Source of the DNA: Oceanicola sp. D3
Lineage (GTDB): Bacteria > Pseudomonadota > Alphaproteobacteria > Rhodobacterales > Rhodobacteraceae
DNA length: 64,000 bases
NCBI RefSeq assembly: GCF_006351965.1
Contig: NZ_CP040932.1
Location: 2,542,001-2,606,000 of the forward strand
Direction: 5' to 3'
Notes under the pieces: model-generated
What the model was told of the DNA's origin: nothing
What the model saw: only the letters and a program-made list of their open reading frames with translations
The model's database searches: none
Shown: positions 8,470 through 18,283 of the stretch, one piece after another
How positions within the stretch are numbered: position 1 is the first letter of the stretch
Layout: each line of letters starts with the position of its first letter
Program-made: the position numbers and the translations under genes

Positions 8470-8670
8470 TCAGGTTTCGTTGAGGGTGCCGCAGGCGCGG
8501 CAGACCGCGGAGACCGGGCGCGGTGCGCGGTAGCGGTGGCCTCGCGCGAACTGGATCAGGACCACGGCACCAGCCCGGCGGCCCATCAGCTTGCCGCAGC
8601 AGGTGCAGCGCCAGTCGAGGTGGCCGGTGTCAGCGTGGTCGAGGTTCGGGGATCTTTGAAATGTCGGCAT
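8470..8670 (-). CDS. Com-like zinc-ribbon protein
   Basis: A 66-aa protein with two CxxC knuckles, CTCC (23-26) and CRAC (58-61), separated by a basic, Arg-rich segment. This resembles Com, the small zinc-finger translational activator of Mu-like phages. ATG 8670 follows AAGGAGG at 5-6 bases, a very strong ribosome site. The identification rests on the cysteine layout and size alone, but a small metal-binding nucleic-acid protein is well supported. Confidence 0.6.
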   Translation of the reverse strand: MPTFQRSPNLDHADTGHLDWRCTCCGKLMGRRAGAVVLIQFARGHRYRAPRPVSAVCRACGTLNET

Positions 8671-8761
8671 GTTTCGCCTCCTTGTTTCGGATGGCGACGT
8701 ATGTGGCAGCCGATTCGTTAGTTCGTCAGACCCCTGAAAGTTAGCTGGTTGTTAGTCGAGT

Positions 8762-10927
8762 TCAGGCGGCAATCTCCCACGCGCCGTGTCCGGCCGAGCG
8801 AATGAAATTCCCCTCGAGCGTCGTCCAGAGCGCCGCGCCGAAGACATTGCGGAACTGCGTGCCCGGGCAGTGCTCTGTTAGCGTGCCGGTCCTGACCGCC
8901 TTCACGCCGGATTTGTATGCCTTCACCAGCTTGTCGACAGGGATCAACCTGCTCCTGCCCTTGATCTGGACCGTTCCCTTCCCTGGCACGAACAGCTCGC
9001 CGATGTCGCCCCCATCCCAGACCAATTCAACGGCACGACCGCCTTGTGCCAGGACCCTGTTGTTGCGGAAGGCCTGGACGAGCATTTCACGCGACATGGT
9101 CTTCATGTCGATGTCCGTACCGATGTGATCGACCAGCGGGGCAAGGACATTTGACGCAAGGCACCTGAAGGGCTCCCGGACCGCACTGAGCACCAACCCT
9201 GTGCCCCGATCGCTTCGAGCCCGAGTGAGTTGGTCACTCGCTGCCAGAACTCTGGGGTCCGACAGGCTGCGTGCGAGGTAGACTGGCACCAATCCGTCGT
9301 CGACGTGCAATGCTCCAAGGGCATGGAGGTCCGGGGACAGCGACTCGACCAACACCTCGTCCAGTGCATCCGGCAGGACGTCTCGGAGATGCTGCAGGAC
9401 CCAGCCTTGGTCGACCTTGAAACGCCGGTAGTGCAAGGCATCGCCGCCATCCATTTGCGTTCCGCGCGTCAGCACCTGGAGAGCCCGACTGCCTTCAACG
9501 ACGATTTGAGCATCCATCTGAACGGCGTTTTCTTCCACGAGGTCGACGTCCTCCCAACCAACGGGCGTCAGGAACCCCGTAGAAGTCAGGATGGTCTCGT
9601 CCAGGCCCCGCGTTCCGATCCATGATCCGGAAACTTCAGCCAGACCGGCGTTCCAGAGCTCCAGAAGAACCGGCATGGTCGCATTCGCTTCTGCGGCGGT
9701 CAGCCGCCGAAACTCGCGCAGGATTCCCCAGCGCTTGAGTAACCGATGGCCAAGCACGCGCTCGTGCTCCTCCGGCAAACTCTGCAGGCTGCAGGTGTTC
9801 TGGTCTGAAATCGTGAAGTCTAGGGTTCTGGGCTCCGCGTCGCCGGACATGGTGTATTCGACAAAAATATCCACGAAACGCATGGCGACCGCATTCCTGA
9901 ACGCATTGCGCAAGCCCGGAATCCGGTCGATCAGATCGTCCAGGTGGTGCTGCTTGGTGGTCGACAGGCTCAGGCGATTGGCGAGCGAACCGACGCAGAT
10001 GTCGGCCTTCAGAACCCGCGCAGACTTCACCTGAAAGCCGCTTAACTCTGGGCAATCCAGTTCCAGCCCCTCCAGGAATCGCGACAGGTCATACTCACGA
10101 AACCCGAGCGGTTCCTTCGAAAGCTGGCCGTCCAGTAGTGAACACGCGAAACTCTCAGCAACCTCCTCGCGGATAAGCTGCGTGTCGGCACGTATTTCTG
10201 CGACGCCAGTAGAGGGCGTGTAAATGACCGTCGCCTCTCCGGGCGGACGGAAATAGATCGTCCGGCGCTCGCCCTCTTCGTTGATCTCCCTGGCGCTGGC
10301 CAGCGCGTTCGGGTGATAGATGATGTACATCTCCGCTGCCGGTTCTTCGGGACCGACGGGAATGTCGAAACGTTCGACGCGGCAACCATCGCCCTTGTCC
10401 AGCCTGATCTGAATGTCCTCGATGAACGCCGCAATTGCCGCGTCCCTCTGGTCTGGACGCACGTTCCTGGCTTGAACGACCGGGTAGGATTTGTAGTGCT
10501 TGGCGTAGGTCCGGTAGAGCCTGCGATGGATCTCGCTCTCGACTGCCTCGAAGATGAGCCGGTGGTTCAGATAGGACCACAAGCTTCGACAGAATTGGTC
10601 TTTTGCGCGCCCGAATTCAGCCTGCTCATTTGGCCGCATCCTTGATTTGACCAAGCCTTCCAAGGCGAACTGTCCGCGGGGTTCGATGACCTTGAGAATG
10701 CGCGAGGCCTCCCGTTCCAGGGGATCGAGGCGGGTCTTCTTCTCCTGTTGCAGAATCTGATCCAGCGTGCCCGACGCCAGCTCGTCTCCCTGCTCGGGCA
10801 GGTATTTCCCCAGCCATTTCTCGCGTTGGAACTCCTCCTGCCTGAGGAACCCGAGGATGTCGCCTGGATGCGCGAATTCAGCCAAACGAAAAAGTCCGGG
10901 ACAGGTCTTGTAAGGGGCTCTGGCCAT
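8762..10927 (-). CDS. Unknown 721-aa protein of the mobile element
   Basis: A large, apparently intact gene with a GGAG ribosome site nine bases before ATG 10927. I see no signal peptide, membrane segment, Walker motif or metal-binding cluster. The N-terminal 150 residues are charged and helical (FLRQEEFQREKWLGKYL, ILQQEKKTRLDPLEREASRI). A middle segment has beta-rich stretches such as AAEMYIIYHPNALASAREI and RTIYFRPPGEATVIYTP, and a C-terminal part (about 410-700) may contain winged-helix-like units (LLKRWGILREFRRLTAAEA). It is divergent from the DUF2924/recombinase operon. I cannot assign a function. Confidence 0.75.
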   Translation of the reverse strand: MARAPYKTCPGLFRLAEFAHPGDILGFLRQEEFQREKWLGKYLPEQGDELASGTLDQILQQEKKTRLDPLEREASRILKVIEPRGQFALEGLVKSRMRPNEQAEFGRAKDQFCRSLWSYLNHRLIFEAVESEIHRRLYRTYAKHYKSYPVVQARNVRPDQRDAAIAAFIEDIQIRLDKGDGCRVERFDIPVGPEEPAAEMYIIYHPNALASAREINEEGERRTIYFRPPGEATVIYTPSTGVAEIRADTQLIREEVAESFACSLLDGQLSKEPLGFREYDLSRFLEGLELDCPELSGFQVKSARVLKADICVGSLANRLSLSTTKQHHLDDLIDRIPGLRNAFRNAVAMRFVDIFVEYTMSGDAEPRTLDFTISDQNTCSLQSLPEEHERVLGHRLLKRWGILREFRRLTAAEANATMPVLLELWNAGLAEVSGSWIGTRGLDETILTSTGFLTPVGWEDVDLVEENAVQMDAQIVVEGSRALQVLTRGTQMDGGDALHYRRFKVDQGWVLQHLRDVLPDALDEVLVESLSPDLHALGALHVDDGLVPVYLARSLSDPRVLAASDQLTRARSDRGTGLVLSAVREPFRCLASNVLAPLVDHIGTDIDMKTMSREMLVQAFRNNRVLAQGGRAVELVWDGGDIGELFVPGKGTVQIKGRSRLIPVDKLVKAYKSGVKAVRTGTLTEHCPGTQFRNVFGAALWTTLEGNFIRSAGHGAWEIAA

Positions 10928-11114
10928 TTAATGCTCTCCGTCAGGTGCCAGAGAACAGGTGGGTACTCAGAGCCGTGCCTTAAGGTGGCGCACCGAGCGC
11001 GGCCGCGCAATTCGCGAATAAATCACGACGTTCACGCAATTCACACTTTCCGGCTGTCCCAAATGGCGACCTCGATCGGCTTTTCCATCCCAGTGACACC
11101 AACAGGGATGCCGC

Positions 11115-11314
11115 ATGAAACGCCCGAACCCTCTCTCCCCGGACAAGCTAACCCCGGCCGAACGCCGCGCCGAACTCTGCCGCTTGCTGGCCCTCGGGTT
11201 GGTCCGACTCCAGATGCGCGACCGCGCTCAACTATCTGCCAACGCTGGAGAATTTCCGCTACACAACCCGCCCGACCAGAGCGCTCATGCAACTCCAACG
11301 CAAGAGGAGACCGC

Positions 11315-11318
<4 letters not shown>
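11115..11318 (+). CDS. Small hypothetical protein upstream of DUF2924
   Basis: A 67-aa protein of unknown function, basic in its first 40 residues (TPAERRAELCRLLALGLVRL). Its stop overlaps the next ATG (ATGA at 11315-11318), which makes it the first gene of a coupled operon with the DUF2924 protein, the recombinase and the HTH protein. I recall similar short ORFs before DUF2924-recombinase pairs in other alphaproteobacterial islands; a HTH or adaptor role is possible but not shown. Confidence 0.6.
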
Positions 11319-11766
<448 letters not shown>

Positions 11767-11770
<4 letters not shown>

Positions 11771-13092
11771 CCAAGCTGCCTGAAAAGTCGAAGGTCGTCC
11801 GCAAGCTGCGCTGCGCGGTCTACACCCGGAAATCCTCCGAGGAAGGGCTAGAGCAGGAATTCAACAGCCTCCATGCCCAGCGGGAGGCCTGCGAGGCGTA
11901 CATCGCCAGCCAGCGCTCGGAGGGCTGGGTGCTGGTCCGCGACCAGTATGACGACGGCGGCATCTCGGGCGGCACGCTGGAAAGGCCCGGCCTGAAGCGG
12001 CTGCTGGAAGACATCGAGGACGGGCTTGTCGATGTGGTCGTTGTCTACAAGATCGACCGCCTCAGCCGCTCACTGGCCGATTTCGCCAAGCTGGTCGAGG
12101 TGTTCGACCGCAATGACGTGACCTTCGTCTCGGTGACGCAGTCGTTCAATACCACCACATCAATGGGGCGGCTGACGCTAAACATCCTGCTTTCCTTCGC
12201 CCAGTTCGAGCGCGAGGTCACGGCCGAGCGCATTCGCGACAAGGTCGCGGCGAGCCGCAAAAAGGGGATGTGGATGGGCGGGGTTCCGCCCTACGGTTAT
12301 CGCGTTGAAAGTCGCAAACTGATCATCGACGAGGAGCGCGCAGCCGATGTCCGTTGGGCATTCGAGCGGTTTATCAAAATCGGATCTGGCACCGAACTGG
12401 CCCGCGAAACCGCTGCCAAGGGCATACTGACCCCCAAGGGCAACCCGATGGACAAGAAGTTTATCTACCGCATGCTTAACAACCGCGCCTATATCGGCGA
12501 GGCGGTCCACAAGGGCGACAGCTATCCCGGCGAGCATGATGCCATCATCGACAGGGATGTCTGGGACAAGGTCCACGCCATCCTGACCGAAAGCCCCCGC
12601 AAGCGTGCAGCGCGCACCCGGGCAGACACTCCTGCGCTGCTGAAAGGTCTGCTCTACGGCCCCGACGGGGCGGCCTTTTCGCCGACGCACACGCGCAAGG
12701 GCGGCAAGCTTTACCGATACTATGTCAGCCAGACGGTTTTGAAGCACGGTGCAGGATCATGCCCGGTCGGCCGTGTTCCGGCGGGCGAAATTGAAACCGC
12801 CGTCATCGACCAACTCCGCGCCGTATTCCGCCAGCCCGAGATCGTGGCTGGGACATGGAAGGCCGCCCGGGCGCGTGTCGGCGATATCACCGAAACCGAC
12901 GCCCGCGCGGCCCTGCAGCAACTTGACCCGCTGTGGGACGAACTGTTCCCTGCCGAGCAAGCCCGCATCGTAGCGCTGTTGGTCGAGCGCGTCGATCTTG
13001 GGGCGGAGGGCCTGAACGTACGGCTGCGCGTGGATGGTCTCGGCGGCCTCGCGCACGAGATGCTGGCCGGCGAAATTGGAGAAGCCGCATGA
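11767..13092 (+). CDS. Large serine recombinase (site-specific integrase)
   Basis: A 441-aa recombinase. The resolvase catalytic domain (about 13-160) contains YTRKSSEEG with the likely nucleophile Ser23, VYKIDRLSRSLADF, and FEREVTAERIRDK. It is followed by the recombinase domain (KGMWMGGVPPYGYRV, NRAYIGEAVHKG) and a zinc-ribbon-like part that is weak here (GLLYGPDGAAFSPTHTRKGG lacks the usual first cysteine pair). This is the probable integrase/excisionase of the element. Start and stop both overlap neighbours by four bases. Confidence 0.9.
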
Positions 13093-13490
13093 CACGCGGT
13101 GCGCCGTTTCCTGACACGGTGACAGTGCACGTTCCCTTCCGTATCGTGAAGCGGGGCGGCCGGAAGGAGATGCTTGTGCCTACCGCTCGGACTGTCCAAC
13201 GGCACGCAGATGCGACGTTTGTAAAGGCATTGGCTCGGGCTTTCCGATGGAAGCAACTGCTCGATACTGGGCAATTTTCGACAATCGCAGACCTCGCGGA
13301 ACGGGAGAAGATCTCTACAACGTACCTTGCTCGCATCCTCCGTCTGACACTTTTGGCTCCTGACCTCGTGGAGAAATCGCTCGAGGGGTACTTCGGGACA
13401 GACCTTCAAAAGGCAGCTCTCCAAGCGGACTTCCCCTCCGAATGGGAAGCGCAGAGATCGCTGTCTCTAGCATACGAATCAGCGCGTTAA
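13089..13490 (+). CDS. HTH protein co-transcribed with the recombinase
   Basis: A 133-aa protein joined to the recombinase by an ATGA overlap at 13089-13092. The N-terminus is basic (VPFRIVKRGGRKEMLVP). The middle contains FSTIADLAEREKISTTYLARILRLTLLAP, a helix-turn-helix of the ParB-like/sigma type, and the C-terminus is helical. Proteins of this form commonly follow DUF2924-recombinase pairs. It is likely a DNA-binding accessory factor for recombination or a regulator of the operon. Confidence 0.7.
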   Translation: MTRGAPFPDTVTVHVPFRIVKRGGRKEMLVPTARTVQRHADATFVKALARAFRWKQLLDTGQFSTIADLAEREKISTTYLARILRLTLLAPDLVEKSLEGYFGTDLQKAALQADFPSEWEAQRSLSLAYESAR

Positions 13491-13519
13491 CGTCTATCCT
13501 CCACAGAACATCTTGGCTA

Positions 13520-13549
13520 AAGTAGCTCCAAATTGAGAAGGAGCTACTT
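13520..13549 (+). promoter_or_regulatory. Perfect 10-bp inverted repeat covering the ribosome site of the antitoxin gene
   Basis: AAGTAGCTCC (13520-13529) and GGAGCTACTT (13540-13549) form perfect arms around a 10-base loop, and the ATG of the Phd-like gene follows at 13551. The Shine-Dalgarno bases GGAG lie in the right arm. It can act as DNA operator for the antitoxin (Phd/YefM proteins bind such palindromes) or as an RNA hairpin hiding the ribosome site. Confidence 0.6.
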
Positions 13550-13550
13550 C

Positions 13551-13754
13551 ATGCAAAGCATGTCGGCGCGTGACGCGAAGAACGCCTTCGGACGCTTGAT
13601 TGATATGGCAAGGGCGGAGCCAGTGGCCGTTGAGAAGTATGGCCGCCCCGTTGTCGTCGTGATGGCGGTTGAAGAGTTTGAGCGGCTGACGGCAAGGGCA
13701 AAGAAACAAGTGGCTGCTGCGGCGTCAAGTCGACGCTCAGGGCCCGAAGACTGA
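13551..13754 (+). CDS. Phd/YefM-family antitoxin without a visible toxin
   Basis: A 67-aa protein with the Phd/YefM fold: MSARDAKNAFGRLIDMARAE, PVAVEKYGRPVVVVMAVEEF, ending in a basic, disordered-looking tail. ATG 13551 follows GAAGGAG. Phd-type antitoxins bind their own operator with the N-terminus and a partner toxin (Doc, YoeB) with the tail. No toxin gene follows; hsdM starts 46 bases after its stop. It may be a co-opted repressor of the restriction operon or a remnant of a toxin-antitoxin pair. Confidence 0.82.
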   Translation: MQSMSARDAKNAFGRLIDMARAEPVAVEKYGRPVVVVMAVEEFERLTARAKKQVAAAASSRRSGPED

Positions 13755-13800
13755 TCAAAAAGAAAAATAGACCGGACGAACCGGCGGAGGACTGAACGAT

Positions 13801-15804
13801 ATGGCAAGCCACTCGGACCTGGCAAACTTGATCTGGCAGATCGCTGACCTCCTGCGTGGGCCCTATCGCCCGCCGCAATATGAGCGCGTCATGCTGCCTC
13901 TGGTAGTTCTGCGTCGCTTCGATTGCGTGCTGGCCGACACCAAGGACCAGGTTCTCGCAGAGTATTCTCGCCGCAGGGGTGGCAAGCTGGAGGACGACGC
14001 TCTTGACCGCATTCTCAATCGAGCCGCTGGTCACCGGTTCCACAACCGTTCGCCGTTGGATTTCCAGAAGCTGAAAGGTGACCCCGACAACATCCACAGC
14101 CACTTGACGAGCTACATTAACGGATTCTCAGCCAATGTTCGCCGCATCTTCGAGTATTTCGAGTTCGGAAACGAAATCGAACGGATGCATGACGCGGACA
14201 TCCTTTACTTGGTCGTTAAGGAATTCTGCGATGTCGATCTGCACCCGGACAAGGTGCCGAACGAGCAGATGGGGCTCGTTTTCGAGAACCTGATCCGGCG
14301 CTTCAACGAACTGGCCAACGAGACTGCCGGTGACCACTTCACCCCTCGTGAAGTCATTCACCTCATGGTCGATCTACTTTTCATCGGCGACGACAACCTC
14401 CTGACCAAGGAGGGCTACGCGGTCAGAATGCTCGACCCGGCGTGTGGCACCGGCGGGATGTTGGCCGAAGCCCAAGCATACATGCGCCGACACAACACAG
14501 CGGCAAAACTTTACGTCTACGGCCAGGATTACAACAAGCGTGCCTTTGCGACGGCCGCCTCCGACATGCTTATGAAACAGGTCGATCACAACGGCGGTGG
14601 CGAGAACGTCCGTTTTGGCGACAGCTTCACTGATGACAAGTTCGAAGATCAGACCTTCGACTACTTTATCGCCAACCCGCCCTTCGGCGTGGACTGGAAG
14701 AAGCAGAAGAAAGAGATCGTCCAGCGGCACGAGAAGGCACCGGAGGACAGCCCATGGAGCGCAGGCCTGCCGCGTGTCAACGATGGCTCGCTGCTGTTCC
14801 TGCAGCATATGATCTCCAAGTTCGAGGACGTCGATACCGAGGCCCAGAAGTACGGCTCGCGCGCGGCCATCGTGTTCTCGGGCTCGCCGCTGTTCACCGG
14901 GGGTGCTGGCGGCGGCGAAAGCAATATCCGAAAGTGGATCATCGAGCGCGACATGCTCGAGGCCATCGTCGCCCTTCCAGAGCAGATGTTCTACAACACC
15001 GGGATCGGCACCTACATCTGGATCGTGACGAACAACAAGCCTGCGGAGCGCAAGGCCAAGATCCAGCTCGTCGATGCCCGCGACATCTGGCTTCCGATGC
15101 GTCGCAGTCAGGGCGACAAACGCCGCAAGATCGGCGCTGGCAAGGCGCCCGAAGGGGATGCTCGCCCGGACGAACCCGATCAGATCGCCGAGATCGTAAG
15201 ACTCTACGGAGGCTACACCCAGAACGCCAAGTCCAAGATCTTCGACAATGCCGACTTCGGCTATACCCGCGTCACCGTCGAGCGCCCACTGCGGCTATGC
15301 TACCGGATGACGGTCGAGGACAAGGCCCGCTTCCTCGACGCGGCACCGCATCTGCTCGATGACATTCAGGCGATCGACAAGGCGCTGGGACGCGAACCAG
15401 AGCTCGACTGGAACACGGTTTGGGGCAGCATCGACAAGCTGCTGAAGAAGCGGGAGTCCCGCTGGCGCGCGCCCGAAGTCAAGCTGTTTCGCAATGTGTT
15501 CACGAAGAAGGACGCTGAGGCCGAGCGGGTGAAGGCTGGCAAGGGCTTCGAGGCAGACCCCGACCTGCGCGACTTCGAGAACATCCCTCTGAAGAAGGAT
15601 ATCGACGCCTACTTGGCGCATGAGGTTCTGCCGCATGTGCCGGATGCCTGGATGGACCGGAGCAAGGACAAGGTCGGCTACGAGATCAACTTCAACCGCC
15701 ACTTCTATCAATTCACGCCGCCCCGCAAGCTGACCGAGATCGACGCGGACCTGAAGAAGGCGGAGGACGAGATCCTGCGGCTGTTGCAGGAGGTAACGGA
15801 GTGA
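13801..15804 (+). CDS. hsdM: Type I restriction-modification methyltransferase subunit M
   Basis: A 667-aa N6-adenine methyltransferase. The N-terminal helical HsdM domain (about 8-145) is followed by the SAM-binding motif DPACGTGGM (212-220) and the catalytic NPPF (292-295). The protein is longer than classical HsdM because of a C-terminal extension (about 480-667). With two HsdM and one HsdS subunit it would methylate the target site and protect host DNA. GGAGG lies about 10 bases upstream of ATG 13801. Its stop overlaps hsdS as GTGA. Catalytic motifs are intact. Confidence 0.95.
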   Translation: MASHSDLANLIWQIADLLRGPYRPPQYERVMLPLVVLRRFDCVLADTKDQVLAEYSRRRGGKLEDDALDRILNRAAGHRFHNRSPLDFQKLKGDPDNIHSHLTSYINGFSANVRRIFEYFEFGNEIERMHDADILYLVVKEFCDVDLHPDKVPNEQMGLVFENLIRRFNELANETAGDHFTPREVIHLMVDLLFIGDDNLLTKEGYAVRMLDPACGTGGMLAEAQAYMRRHNTAAKLYVYGQDYNKRAFATAASDMLMKQVDHNGGGENVRFGDSFTDDKFEDQTFDYFIANPPFGVDWKKQKKEIVQRHEKAPEDSPWSAGLPRVNDGSLLFLQHMISKFEDVDTEAQKYGSRAAIVFSGSPLFTGGAGGGESNIRKWIIERDMLEAIVALPEQMFYNTGIGTYIWIVTNNKPAERKAKIQLVDARDIWLPMRRSQGDKRRKIGAGKAPEGDARPDEPDQIAEIVRLYGGYTQNAKSKIFDNADFGYTRVTVERPLRLCYRMTVEDKARFLDAAPHLLDDIQAIDKALGREPELDWNTVWGSIDKLLKKRESRWRAPEVKLFRNVFTKKDAEAERVKAGKGFEADPDLRDFENIPLKKDIDAYLAHEVLPHVPDAWMDRSKDKVGYEINFNRHFYQFTPPRKLTEIDADLKKAEDEILRLLQEVTE

Positions 15805-17039
15805 CCGAAGCCTATCCAAGACTTCGCCTAAAGTATGCCGTCGAATTGCGGCGCAACCGAACGGAAGGCGGCGAGAGCGAGCTGCCATATGTCGGCCTTG
15901 AAAATATCGAGAGCGGCACAGGAAGACTTATCACTTCTGCCAGCGGGCAAGAAAATGATGATCCGTCCACGGCTGTTGGTGGCGAGTCGCTTTCCTCAGT
16001 TTTTCAAGCGGGCGACATTCTTTTTGGCAAGCTGAGGCCATACTTGGCGAAGGCGTGGGTTGCCGACTTTGATGGAAGATGTTCGACGGAGTTGCTTCCC
16101 CTAAGGCCTGAGCGGCTCAATTCCCGGTTCGGTCTTTACGTCATGCTTTCTCGCGAATTCATTGACGCTGTTGATGCGTCGACCTTCGGCTCAAAGATGC
16201 CCCGTGCTGATTGGGCGTTCATTGGAAATGTGCCGATACCATGTCCCACTCAGCCGACGCAGGAGGGCATTGCGGACTTCCTCGACCGAGAAACTGCCGA
16301 CATCGACGCACTCATCGCTGCAAAGCAGCGGTTGCTTGATTTGATGGCCGAGAAGCGGCGTTCCATCGTGGCCGAGGCCGTTTTGCGCGGCCTCGATCCT
16401 TCCGCACGGCTGCGCCCATCAGGCATCGACTGGCTCGGCGATATCCCTGCGCATTGGGAGGTGGAGCGCTCCCGCTGGCTTTTCAGCGAACGCGACCAGA
16501 GATCCCAGACCGGCGAAGAGGAAATGCTGACGGTCTCGCACCTGACCGGCGTCACCCCCCGGTCCGAGAAGGACGTGAACATGTTCGAGGCAGAAAGCAC
16601 GGCTGGCTACAAACTGTGCTTTGTCGGGGACCTAGCCATCAACACCCTCTGGGCCTGGATGGGCGCCATGGGCACCGCCCGCGTCGATGGCATCGTCAGC
16701 CCCGCCTACAATGTCTACACCCCAGGCCCGTGCCTGCTGCCCGATTACGTCGATGCTCTGGTCCGCATCCCCGTCTTCGCGCAGGAAGTAACCCGCTACT
16801 CCAAGGGCGTCTGGTCCTCCCGCCTGCGGCTCTATCCCGAGGGCTTCTTCGAAACCTGGTGGCCCGTGCCGCCGCTGGATGAACAGCAGCAGATCGTCGA
16901 TCACATTAGCGCCGAGACCGCCAAGATCGACCGCCTGCGCACCGCGACGGAGAAGTCCATCGCATTGCTTAAAGAGCGCCGCGCAGCCCTGATCGCAGCG
17001 GCCGTGACTGGCCAGCTCGTAATTCCGGAGGCGGCATGA
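15801..17039 (+). CDS. hsdS: Type I restriction-modification specificity subunit S
   Basis: A 412-aa HsdS with two target-recognition domains (about 5-150 and 210-350) and two conserved helical spacers: DFLDRETADIDALIAAKQRL (about 155-185) and ISAETAKIDRLRTATEKSI near the C-terminus. It sets the DNA target for both methylation and cleavage. The first recognition domain is visibly less GC-rich than the second half, which suggests domain exchange. It starts at GTG 15801 inside the hsdM stop and ends in an ATGA overlap with the ATPase gene. The target sequence cannot be predicted. Confidence 0.94.
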   Translation: MTEAYPRLRLKYAVELRRNRTEGGESELPYVGLENIESGTGRLITSASGQENDDPSTAVGGESLSSVFQAGDILFGKLRPYLAKAWVADFDGRCSTELLPLRPERLNSRFGLYVMLSREFIDAVDASTFGSKMPRADWAFIGNVPIPCPTQPTQEGIADFLDRETADIDALIAAKQRLLDLMAEKRRSIVAEAVLRGLDPSARLRPSGIDWLGDIPAHWEVERSRWLFSERDQRSQTGEEEMLTVSHLTGVTPRSEKDVNMFEAESTAGYKLCFVGDLAINTLWAWMGAMGTARVDGIVSPAYNVYTPGPCLLPDYVDALVRIPVFAQEVTRYSKGVWSSRLRLYPEGFFETWWPVPPLDEQQQIVDHISAETAKIDRLRTATEKSIALLKERRAALIAAAVTGQLVIPEAA

Positions 17040-18283
17040 AGATCAAACAGCTCAGCATTGCGGGGCTTCGCGGCTTCGAACAGGCGACGTTTGAATTCGA
17101 TCCGCGCTTCACGTTGCTGGTGGGTATCAACGGTGTCGGCAAGAGCAGCGTCCTCGAGGCTCTGCGGGTTTCCTTGTCGCGAGTCTTGCCGAAGTTTACA
17201 GTTAGTCGTTCGGCGCCTCTTGCATTCGCCTCTGAGGATATCCGGCTGGGAAGCGCCTCGCTGACCGTCGATGTGGATTTCGACTTCCCTGAAGGGGAAC
17301 GGCACTTTCTGCTACACAAGCCAAGGGAACAGTTCGTTCCAGACGAGGAAGGCTCTGTTCGACAGGCGACGTTCGACACCCCTGAGAGGGAAGAACTTTC
17401 GCCCTCACAATGGCCCAAAGCGGATCCATCCGGCAATCAGCCGATCGCGATCTACTTCGGAACTCGTCGGTCGCACCCCACAGACGAGCAAATCAAGGTC
17501 GGGCGGAGCCGCGGCGGGCAGGCTGCGGCATTTGCCGATGCGCTGTCCGATGTCCGGCCGCTCCACCTTCGGGACATGGCCTCTTGGATGCTGGCACAGG
17601 AGGCGCTGGCAGAAGAATTGCCGCGTGCGGGCTCGCACCTTGAGGCACTGAAATCAGCAGCCGCTAGCTTTCTTCCTACCTGCACGGGACTGCGGGCGGC
17701 CAATGGTGCAGACAAGCCACGCCTGCTGATCTCGAAAGACGGTATCGAGCTCGACGTGCGATATCTGTCTGAAGGTGAGCGCGGAGTGCTGGCACTCGCA
17801 CTCGACCTGGCCCGCCGGCTGTCTCAAGCCAATCCAGCGTTGGATGATCCGGTCAAGGACGGTGTTGGGATCGTCCTCATTGACGAAATCGACATGCACA
17901 TGCATCCGCTTTGGCAGCGGCAGATCGTGCCTCTTCTCACCGAGACGTTCCGAAAGTGCCAGTTCATCGCCACCACCCATTCTCCTCAAGTGATTGGCGA
18001 AGTTCCCCACGACAGAATCCAGATGATCAAAGATGGCAAAGTCTACTCGCCGGAGCGCTCATTTGGCGTCGATTCAAGTCGAGTCCTCGAAGAGGTGATG
18101 GACACCAAGTCACGTAACGCAAGCGTAGAGGACACGATTGCGAAAATTGCAAAGCTCATCGGTAGTGGCAAGGCAGAGGAAGCCAGGGCTGCAATCAAGA
18201 CTCTGTCTGAAGCAATTGGAGAAGACGACCCAGAGATTACGCGCGCCATAACCCTTCTCGATTTTATGGAGGGAGACGAGTGA
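17036..18283 (+). CDS. ptuA: Septu-like ATPase (SMC/RecF-type AAA protein)
   Basis: A 415-aa ABC-class ATPase of the RecF/SMC kind. It has Walker A GINGVGKSS (30-38), the signature LSEGERG (244-250), Walker B GIVLIDEID (278-286) and an H-loop THSPQ (314-318), with only a short insertion between the halves. Followed by an HNH protein of the TIGR02646 type, it matches the PtuA ATPase of Septu anti-phage systems, where ATPase and nuclease form a complex that attacks nucleic acid on infection. It is inserted between hsdS and hsdR with ATGA and GTGA overlaps. The Septu assignment is by motif and neighbour, not by search. Confidence 0.8.
   Translation: MKIKQLSIAGLRGFEQATFEFDPRFTLLVGINGVGKSSVLEALRVSLSRVLPKFTVSRSAPLAFASEDIRLGSASLTVDVDFDFPEGERHFLLHKPREQFVPDEEGSVRQATFDTPEREELSPSQWPKADPSGNQPIAIYFGTRRSHPTDEQIKVGRSRGGQAAAFADALSDVRPLHLRDMASWMLAQEALAEELPRAGSHLEALKSAAASFLPTCTGLRAANGADKPRLLISKDGIELDVRYLSEGERGVLALALDLARRLSQANPALDDPVKDGVGIVLIDEIDMHMHPLWQRQIVPLLTETFRKCQFIATTHSPQVIGEVPHDRIQMIKDGKVYSPERSFGVDSSRVLEEVMDTKSRNASVEDTIAKIAKLIGSGKAEEARAAIKTLSEAIGEDDPEITRAITLLDFMEGDE

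Noticed and set aside
10748-11314. N-terminal extension of the DUF2924 frame
   Set aside because: The frame is open by chance; the family N-terminus and the ribosome site are at 11315, and the extension runs antisense to the 721-aa gene.
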